DNA of 5,387 nt from Bacteroides sp. (GTDB taxonomy: Bacteria; Bacteroidota; Bacteroidia; Bacteroidales; Bacteroidaceae), in assembly GCA_030151635.1 (NCBI GenBank), contig JASLDF010000131.1:1-5387 (forward strand), in the 5' to 3' direction. Positions 1 through 5,387 of this stretch are shown piece after piece. Numbering within the stretch: the stretch's first letter is position 1; the number at the start of each line of letters is the position of its first letter. The notes beneath the pieces are model-generated. The model made no database searches, had not been told where the DNA came from, and saw only the letters and a program-made list of their open reading frames with translations. The position numbers were made by a program, and so were the translations under genes.

Positions 1-2
1 AA

Positions 3-1010
3 ATTCATGATATCGTTTTTGATGGCCAATATTTACTTGGTGTATCTCAAAGTGAGTATACTTTTACTCGCACTGGTCGAACAGAACTAAGTAATGATAA
101 TACACTTGTAATTACGACAGATTACCCCTTGGGTTGGACAATTGATAAAGTTGTTGATAATGTTGGGAAAAGTGAAGCTTGGCTGAGTACAAGTGTTTCA
201 AAAGGAGGAGCACAAAGTACAGAAGTGAAGTTGTTATTTGCAGAAAATGAAACTTTAAATGTTCGTACAGCTTTCATTCATATTAGTGCTGGACGGCTTA
301 AGCATGTGGTCTCAGTGCAACAAACAACAGAACTTGATTTTTTTATTTCTATTTTAAATGAAAAAGGAGAAGATATAAATGAATTGAATTTTGATGCTGT
401 AGGTAGTAATCCTATAGATGCTCAGTCTTTTAGTGTAAGCTGGAATCCAGCTTCTACACCATTGAGTTTGAACCTTGTTCCTTATTTAGAAAATGGCTTC
501 GTTTTTAATTCAGGCGGTGGGTATGATAAAATAGAGGTCGAAGGGTTATTAGAAGGAGGAAGTAAAAAGTATATTATCAAACCTATCGATTTTACATTAG
601 AAGAACTAGCTAACAATCCCTTTATAAGTCGTAGCTCTTTCGTGATTTACACATTGTCAGACGGTGGTGTTTCTATAAACAAAACGGTGGCATTAAATCA
701 TCGAGCCTTGAACTTATTCCATAGCGAAGAATCGTCTTATAGTTTAAATGGTGATCGACATGCTTTTTATATTCGTTCGAATATGGTTTATACCATTGAG
801 AAAAAAGATGATCGGGATAATGTAATGACTTTATTAACAACTTCTGGAAAAGTAAATATTACAGAAAAAGGGGAGCCGGTGTTTTTTAATCTAAAGAAAG
901 ATGAAAAAATAGATCAAACATTTGTAAAGTTAATAATAAAGAGCCCTACGAATCAATTTGTCCCACAGGAGGTTTTGATAAATTGCAATTCTAATTTTAA
1001 AGGTTATTAA
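3..1010 (+). CDS. Fimbrillin-family / BACON-domain surface protein, C-terminal part (5' end off window, probably tail-truncated)
   Basis: The reading frame is open from the first complete codon at the window edge, so the true start lies upstream; the TTG at 129 is only an internal leucine codon (DYPLGWTID). The visible 335 residues align along their whole length with residues 367-703 of the lipoprotein encoded at 1205-4315, with about half of positions identical by eye and a net difference of two codons. Positions 33-323 form a BACON-like beta-sandwich: 'ITTDYPLGWTID', 'AWLSTSVSKGG', a run of strands, 'FIHISAGRLKHVVSVQQ'. Beta-rich sequence follows, with 'FSVSWNP', 'LNHRALNL' and 'HAFYIRSNMVY', ending at 'VLINCNSNFKGY'. 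By analogy the missing front should carry a lipoprotein signal and a FimA/Mfa-like domain; this is inference. The protein stops just before the C-terminal module found in the paralogue, and remnants of that module follow directly, so it is probably a truncated surface or pilus-tip-like protein. Its function cannot be proved from this fragment. Confidence 0.85.
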   Translation: MHDIVFDGQYLLGVSQSEYTFTRTGRTELSNDNTLVITTDYPLGWTIDKVVDNVGKSEAWLSTSVSKGGAQSTEVKLLFAENETLNVRTAFIHISAGRLKHVVSVQQTTELDFFISILNEKGEDINELNFDAVGSNPIDAQSFSVSWNPASTPLSLNLVPYLENGFVFNSGGGYDKIEVEGLLEGGSKKYIIKPIDFTLEELANNPFISRSSFVIYTLSDGGVSINKTVALNHRALNLFHSEESSYSLNGDRHAFYIRSNMVYTIEKKDDRDNVMTLLTTSGKVNITEKGEPVFFNLKKDEKIDQTFVKLIIKSPTNQFVPQEVLINCNSNFKGY

Positions 1011-1140
1011 ATGTCTGCTAACAGTTATATGGCTGTACAAGGTGATCATTAAATATAAAGACAATGCAGTGAATATCGTCTTGCCCACCTTGATAAAAAG
1101 AATGATTATTGCAGGTTCTATTCGATGTGTTAAAGTGTAA
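1011..1140 (+). pseudogene. Decayed remnant of the C-terminal (ANCYM...RCV) module of the upstream gene
   Basis: Directly after the TAA at 1008-1010, the same frame continues as MSANSYMAVQGDH and stops again at 1050-1052. 'SANSYM' matches 'PANCYM' (residues 706-711) of the downstream paralogue. The spacing from the preceding conserved cysteine is identical, 11 codons in both genes (Cys codons at 984 and 3290), so the TAA falls opposite a lysine AAA codon. Further on, in another frame, positions 1114-1140 read GSIRCVKV followed by TAA. This is the usual ending of FISUMP-type tails; the paralogue ends 'SVRCVRE'. The two ends of the module are thus about 80 bases apart, against about 980 in the intact gene. 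The likely history is one nonsense change plus a large internal deletion with a frame change. The reading of the last eight codons rests on a short motif and is less certain than the SANSYM match. Confidence 0.6.
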
Positions 1141-1204
1141 TATAGCAGTGAGAGTAAAATAGATTTATCTAATCAATAGATTATAGTACAATGAAATTAA
1201 GCAT

Positions 1205-4200
1205 ATGAAAAAATATATTTATACTTCTTTAAGCCTATTGATCAGCTTACTATTATTTAGTGGCTGTATTTCGGAACAGTTTCCTACAGATGCTACTACA
1301 GGAGATGTTGACCAAAAAATGGTGAACTTTGTGGTGAGTGTTTCTGGGACTCAAAAGTCGTTGACACGTGCATTGACCGTTGAGAATGAAAATACTGTGA
1401 AGACTATTGAGGTGTTGCTGTTTGATCAAAATGGTGTCTATACTCACATGCCTATTTTTAATGATCAGATTGTACAAAAACAGAATGGAGAGTTGTCTTT
1501 TACGATAAAAGTTCCCGTAGGTACTTTTAATATGGTTGTGATTGCAAACTCTAGGGCTGCAGTTTTAAAATTGATGAATCAAATATCTGCAGGTTCAACA
1601 CAGAAACAAGAGGTGTTGGATAAATTACTTTTGGAAAATCCTTCGATGTGGATAGTGAATGATGCTCAAAGCGAATACAAACACATTCCAATGTCTGGTG
1701 AGATTCCTAAACTAGTTGTTTCTGGAGATAAACCGATAGTGCAAGGGGTAACTTTGGTCCGCATGTTGTCGAAGATTGATGTAAAGTTAAGTGATTTATC
1801 AAAAGAAAAATTCGACCTTAAAGATATTTATCTATATAACTATAGCGAAAGAGGTAAAATTGCTCCTGATACAAAAAACTGGAATAGCGATTTAAACGCG
1901 GTTGTTGCAGCTTCTTTGCCTGTTAATTACCAGTCTACTCTAGGTTCATCTATCTTTTACAATGAATCGATGATTCAAAAAGTAGGCAATAGAGGGGTAG
2001 GTTGCGAAAATGTAATTTACACACCAGAAGCTGCTCAAGGTACTGGAAATAATGATATGGAAAAAAATATCTGTCTAGTATTAGGGGGAGTTTATGAAGG
2101 AGATATTTTACCCACATATTATCGTGTTGATATTGCAAGTAATACTAACGGACAGTTGTCTTATATGGAGGTGAAAAGAAATCACCAATATGTGATGTTG
2201 ATTAAAAAGGTTTCTGGACCTGGTTTTACTGATCCTGAAACGGCACTTAAATCTCGACCTGTAAATATTGAAGCAAATGTTGTGGAGTGGAATCAAGGAG
2301 GATTGGATGATATTGCTTTCGATGGACAACATTTATTAAGTGTTTCTCAGAGCAAATTTGTACTTGGAAAACTAGAGAGAACAACAGAAAGTAAGGACAA
2401 TAGTCTTTTTATTACTACAGATTATCCTACGGGCTGGACCATTGATAAAATAGTTGATCAAGATGGTAAAAGTGTAGATTGGTTAAGTTTGAGTGTTACT
2501 AAGGGAGCGGCTAAAAAAACAGAAACGAAGTTGCTTTTATTGGAGAATCGAACGAATGAAAGTCGTAAAGGTTTTATCCACATTGCAGCTGGTCGTTTAA
2601 AATACATTGTATCGGTCGAGCAATTGACAACATCGGATCTCTCTTTGTTGATTACTGACGAGAAGGATATCGAGGTTGTAAGCTTAGATTTTATCTCGAT
2701 TGATGGCTTGTCTGTTCCAGCTCAAAAATTTAAAGTTCAATGGACACCTACTGAGTCGCCGTTGTCTACTATTTTGACTCCTTACTTAGGTGGAGGTTTC
2801 TTATTTGATAAAAATAGTGGTAACGATGTAATTGTAGCGGGAGAATCTTTGTTGGGTGGTGAAAAGAGATATACGATTAAACCTCAAGATTTCAGTACCG
2901 AAGAGTTACTAAAAGACCCTTTCCAAGTGAGAAGTTCAATTTTAGTCTATTCTTTAATGGATAATGGTGCTAGTTTGAGCAAAACAATGATGTTGAATCA
3001 TCGTGCATTAAATTTGGTGCATTATGAAAAAGAGGTATATGATTTGGATGGTGAAACTCACGAGTTTTATATTCGTTCAAATATGCCTTACATTGTAGAA
3101 GTTAAAGATGATGAAAAAAAAGTTTTATCTTTGAAAACAACAGAAGGAGATGTAGACATTAGTGAGAAAGGTACGCCTATTTGTTTTGATTTAATCAATG
3201 ATAGCGATGGAAAAATAAAGGAAACTATTGTTACTTTATTAATAAAGAGTCCAACTAATCTATTTACCCCCCAAGAAGCTTTGATAAATTGCAAATCTGT
3301 AGGAGCTCAAGATAAAGGTCCTGCTAATTGTTATATGTTGCAGCCAAAAGGTCAACCTATTCAAATACCTGTTGGAAGATGTAATGAATGGATAAATGAT
3401 GCTATGGATCCTAGTAAAGTGCATAAATTAGGTGTTGATGAGGAATTTGATGTGAAATTGTTATGGACTGATAATAGTAAAGGGCTGGATTCTAACTCAA
3501 ATATAAAAAGTGTTGTGGTTGAGGGGAATGGATCCGATGCTAAAATTATCATTGAACCTGGCTCTGAAGAAGGGAATGCTGTAGTTGCTATTACTTCTAA
3601 ATCAGGTGTTATTTTGTGGTCATGGCATCTTTGGGTTACAGATTATGTTCCTAATGAAAACCTTAAATATATGGATCGTAACTTGGGTGCTTTTGTAAAT
3701 AATGTTGAAACGAAAGATGATACTCCAATGGGGTATGGCCTCTATTACCAATGGGGACGTAAAGATCCATTTCCTAGTGCTAATTCGCCAAGATCTGGAG
3801 AGAATAAGCCTATTCCTACTTATGATGAGAATGGTGTACTTCGTGATGCGAAAAAATTACTTGCTGATGCACCTGAAGAAATCAATAATATACATGTTGC
3901 TGTGATGAATCCTCATATTTTTTATAAAGGAAAATCATTAAATACTAAAGACTGGTGCGTGAATGTTAAAGGCGAGAGTCTTAACGATAATTTATGGGAG
4001 GTAAATAAGAAGACTATTTATGATCCTTGTCCTGAAGGATGGAAAGTTTCTCATGAGCCTTTTAATAAAATATCATATACATATTCTCAAGGATTAAACA
4101 TATGCAAAATAGCTCCTGAAAAAGGAGGTGTTTACTTTATTCCTGGGCAAATGGGATACCATAATGGATTGGTATCTGCAGTGACAGTTACTGGTTGGCA

Positions 4201-4315
4201 TTGGACCTCTGATAAGGGGTATGCAAATGCTTTCATTGGAGGAAGTAACGGAGGTATAAGTTGGGTGTCGAAAGAACGTGGCTCTGGTTTGTCAGTAAGG
4301 TGTGTTCGTGAGTAA
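1205..4315 (+). CDS. Fimbrillin-like multidomain lipoprotein with BACON-like and FISUMP-like domains (putative pilus-tip / surface adhesin)
   Basis: A complete 1036-residue protein, probably exported and lipidated. Residues 1-21 are a signal peptide with lipobox LLFSGC (Cys21), which supports the ATG at 1205. Residues about 40-366 look like a FimA/Mfa-type fimbrillin: 'SLTRAL', 'VKTIEVLLFDQNG', 'HIPMSGEIP', 'VTLVRMLSKIDVKL' and 'VKRNHQYVMLIKKVSGPGF'. Residues about 376-473 are a BACON-like beta-sandwich ('ITTDYPTGWTID', 'DWLSLSVTKG', 'FIHIAAGRLKYIVSVEQ'). Residues 474-705 are beta-rich and unassigned ('FKVQWTP', 'LNHRALNL', 'HEFYIRSNMPY'). Residues 706-1036 form a tail with PANCYM, 'GNAVVAI', 'ILWSWHLWVTD' (803-813), MDRNLGA (823-829), 'GLYYQWGRKDPF' (845-856), CPEGW (942-946), 'WHWTSD' and terminal VRCVRE, as in FISUMP (Fibrobacter succinogenes major paralogous) domains. 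In type V pili such heads polymerise or cap the fibre after an Arg-specific cleavage; Arg55 in 'TRA' is a candidate site. Large C-terminal extensions suggest a tip or surface-binding role; this is inference. The gene lies 64 bases after the remnant of its paralogue. No clear Shine-Dalgarno or promoter is visible; a shared transcript is possible. Confidence 0.85.
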   Translation: MKKYIYTSLSLLISLLLFSGCISEQFPTDATTGDVDQKMVNFVVSVSGTQKSLTRALTVENENTVKTIEVLLFDQNGVYTHMPIFNDQIVQKQNGELSFTIKVPVGTFNMVVIANSRAAVLKLMNQISAGSTQKQEVLDKLLLENPSMWIVNDAQSEYKHIPMSGEIPKLVVSGDKPIVQGVTLVRMLSKIDVKLSDLSKEKFDLKDIYLYNYSERGKIAPDTKNWNSDLNAVVAASLPVNYQSTLGSSIFYNESMIQKVGNRGVGCENVIYTPEAAQGTGNNDMEKNICLVLGGVYEGDILPTYYRVDIASNTNGQLSYMEVKRNHQYVMLIKKVSGPGFTDPETALKSRPVNIEANVVEWNQGGLDDIAFDGQHLLSVSQSKFVLGKLERTTESKDNSLFITTDYPTGWTIDKIVDQDGKSVDWLSLSVTKGAAKKTETKLLLLENRTNESRKGFIHIAAGRLKYIVSVEQLTTSDLSLLITDEKDIEVVSLDFISIDGLSVPAQKFKVQWTPTESPLSTILTPYLGGGFLFDKNSGNDVIVAGESLLGGEKRYTIKPQDFSTEELLKDPFQVRSSILVYSLMDNGASLSKTMMLNHRALNLVHYEKEVYDLDGETHEFYIRSNMPYIVEVKDDEKKVLSLKTTEGDVDISEKGTPICFDLINDSDGKIKETIVTLLIKSPTNLFTPQEALINCKSVGAQDKGPANCYMLQPKGQPIQIPVGRCNEWINDAMDPSKVHKLGVDEEFDVKLLWTDNSKGLDSNSNIKSVVVEGNGSDAKIIIEPGSEEGNAVVAITSKSGVILWSWHLWVTDYVPNENLKYMDRNLGAFVNNVETKDDTPMGYGLYYQWGRKDPFPSANSPRSGENKPIPTYDENGVLRDAKKLLADAPEEINNIHVAVMNPHIFYKGKSLNTKDWCVNVKGESLNDNLWEVNKKTIYDPCPEGWKVSHEPFNKISYTYSQGLNICKIAPEKGGVYFIPGQMGYHNGLVSAVTVTGWHWTSDKGYANAFIGGSNGGISWVSKERGSGLSVRCVRE

Positions 4316-4471
4316 AAAAGATGATTAAGTTTTGGATTAAAGTCGTGAAGATGCCTTATAGTTGTAAGTAACTTTCTTATTTAGTAGTCTAAGTTTTTAA
4401 GGGATAAGAGAGTTTATATTTACTGACCAATGCTGAATTTTATTGAGAAATGTTTAGATAAAACTTTATAC

Positions 4472-4514
4472 AAAATAAAAAAGCTTCACCAAATTGGTGA
4501 AGCTTTTTTATTTT
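4472..4514. terminator. Bidirectional intrinsic terminator between convergent genes
   Basis: A perfect 19-base inverted repeat (4472-4490 with 4496-4514) surrounds the spacer AAATT, whose outer A and T can also pair. The core stem is GCTTCACC/GGTGAAGC. It is flanked by an A-run on the left and a T-run on the right, so each strand reads as stem-loop followed by U-tract. It lies 156 bases after the stop of the lipoprotein gene and 14 bases after the stop of the GGGtGRT gene, so it can serve both. The 4316-4471 stretch before it shows no gene or other structure. Confidence 0.92.
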
Positions 4515-4528
4515 CTGTCGTAAGTCGA

Positions 4529-5387
4529 TTACTTAGCAAGAGCAGTTGCGATATCAACAGCTACAGCAACAGTACAACCAACCATTGGGTTATTACCGAT
4601 ACCTAAGAATCCCATCATCTCAACGTGAGCAGGTACAGAAGAAGAACCAGCAAACTGAGCATCAGAGTGCATACGTCCCATTGTGTCTGTCATTCCGTAT
4701 GAAGCAGGACCAGCAGCCATGTTATCTGGGTGAAGTGTACGACCAGTACCACCACCAGATGCTACAGAGAAGTATTTTTTGCCCATTTCGTTACATTCTT
4801 TTTTGTATGTACCAGCAACTGGGTGTTGGAAACGAGTTGGGTTAGTTGAGTTACCTGTAATAGATACGTCAACACCTTCTTTGTGCATAATAGCAACACC
4901 TTCTCTAACGTCATCAGCACCGTAGCATTTTACTTTAGCACGAGGGCCGTTTGAGTAAGCGATTTCTTTAACGACTGTAAGTTCAGAAGTGTAGTAATCA
5001 AATTTAGTATCAACAAATGTAAAACCATTGATACGAGAGATGATTTGAGCAGCATCTTTACCAAGACCGTTCAAGATACAACGTAGAGGTTCTTTACGAA
5101 CTTTGTCTGCTTTAGCTGCAATTTTGATTGCACCTTCTGCAGCAGCAAATGATTCGTGACCTGCAAGGAAAGCAAAACATTTAGTCTCTTCGCGAAGAAG
5201 ACGAGCAGCAAGGTTACCGTGACCGATACCTACTTTACGATCTTCTGCAACAGAACCAGCAATACAGAATGATTGTAGTCCAAGACCGATAGCTTCAGCA
5301 GCTTCAGCTGCATTTTTACTTCCTTTTTTAATTGCGATAGCAGCACCAACAACATAAGCCCATTTTGCATTTTCAAAACAGATAGGT
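4529..5387 (-). CDS. GGGtGRT family protein (N-terminus off window)
   Basis: The frame is open from the stop (complement of 4529-4531) to the right edge, giving 285 residues read from 'PICFENAKWAYVVGAAIAI' to 'VDIATALAK'. From memory family members are roughly 330 residues, so about 50 N-terminal residues probably lie outside. A start at 5074 would use a TTG inside conserved sequence ('RCILNGLGKDAAQ') and is not real. The name-giving motif SGGGTGRT is encoded at 4736-4759 (complement). Other conserved-looking stretches are 'GHESFAAAEGAIKIA', 'GNSTNPTRFQHPVAGTYKK' and 'FLGIGNNPMVGCTVAVAVDI'. No signal peptide or membrane segment is visible in the part present, so a cytoplasmic protein is likely. 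The biochemical role of the family is not established to my knowledge. I recall, without certainty, members lying beside NifU-like iron-sulphur scaffold genes, but the upstream neighbour is off window. Arg is almost always CGT and Gly almost always GGT, unlike the surface genes, which suggests high expression. Confidence 0.93.
   Translation of the reverse strand, partial: PICFENAKWAYVVGAAIAIKKGSKNAAEAAEAIGLGLQSFCIAGSVAEDRKVGIGHGNLAARLLREETKCFAFLAGHESFAAAEGAIKIAAKADKVRKEPLRCILNGLGKDAAQIISRINGFTFVDTKFDYYTSELTVVKEIAYSNGPRAKVKCYGADDVREGVAIMHKEGVDVSITGNSTNPTRFQHPVAGTYKKECNEMGKKYFSVASGGGTGRTLHPDNMAAGPASYGMTDTMGRMHSDAQFAGSSSVPAHVEMMGFLGIGNNPMVGCTVAVAVDIATALAK

Noticed and set aside
129..131. TTG as the start of the first gene
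   Set aside because: The frame is open to the window edge, and the 42 codons before it match the downstream paralogue closely (FDGQ-LL-VSQS...ITTDYP). It is an internal Leu codon.
1173..1186. Small palindrome TAATC/GATTA upstream of the lipoprotein start as an operator
   Set aside because: Only about five base pairs in AT-rich sequence, easily expected by chance.
1141..1204. Promoter before the lipoprotein gene
   Set aside because: TAGATTTA at 1160-1167 resembles the Bacteroides -7 element (TAnnTTTG), but the last base differs and no TTTG lies at the right distance upstream. Too weak to annotate.
4321..4371. Short open frame (MIKFWIKVVKMPYSCK) after the lipoprotein gene
   Set aside because: Sixteen codons with no recognisable family, no start signal and no sign of coding bias.
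4546..4845. Open frame of 99 codons on the + strand
   Set aside because: It lies wholly antisense to the well-supported GGGtGRT gene, and its Gln/Tyr-rich translation mirrors that gene's codons. The same reasoning removes the small minus-strand frames and the 3702-3905 frame inside the lipoprotein gene.
5072..5074. TTG (complement) as the start of the GGGtGRT gene
   Set aside because: The upstream frame stays open to position 5387 with coherent, Ala/Gly-rich, family-like sequence running directly into it.
1..5387. CRISPR arrays, tRNA/rRNA genes, insertion sequences, att sites
   Set aside because: No regularly spaced repeats, RNA-like folds, transposase frames or terminal inverted repeats were seen; the only strong inverted repeat is the terminator.

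Overview
The window looks like chromosomal DNA from a member of the Bacteroidales (Bacteroides, Parabacteroides, Dysgonomonas or a relative). The DNA is AT-rich. The long lipoprotein has a fimbrillin-type head, a BACON-like domain and a FISUMP-like tail, a combination typical of the Bacteroidota. No purine-rich Shine-Dalgarno stands out before its start, which is normal for the phylum. The convergent neighbour belongs to the GGGtGRT family. I cannot name the species.

Layout, left to right. (a) Positions 3-1010 (+) hold the 3' end of a large surface-protein gene whose 5' part lies off the left edge. (b) Positions 1011-1140 hold a short decayed tail of that gene: the start and the end of a C-terminal module, with most of the module missing between them. 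(c) Positions 1141-1204 are a short AT-rich gap. (d) Positions 1205-4315 (+) hold a complete 1036-residue lipoprotein that is a tandem paralogue of gene (a). It runs: signal peptide and lipobox, FimA/Mfa-like fimbrillin head, BACON-like domain, further beta-rich region, and an ANCYM...WSWHLWVTD...DRNLGA...CPEGW...VRCV tail. (e) Positions 4316-4471 are non-coding with nothing recognisable. (f) Positions 4472-4514 form a perfect inverted repeat, a bidirectional terminator between the converging genes. (g) Positions 4529-5387 (-) hold most of a GGGtGRT-family gene whose N-terminus lies off the right edge.

The two left-hand genes form a tandem pair of probable cell-surface or fimbrial-tip (type V pilus-like) proteins. 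The second is intact. The first carries a stop codon exactly where the paralogue has a lysine codon, followed by in-frame remnant sequence and then a frame-shifted 'GSIRCVK' ending. This suggests that its FISUMP-like tail was lost by a nonsense mutation plus an internal deletion. The GGGtGRT gene is on the opposite strand, is probably a cytoplasmic housekeeping gene with strongly biased codons, and appears functionally unrelated to the surface genes.
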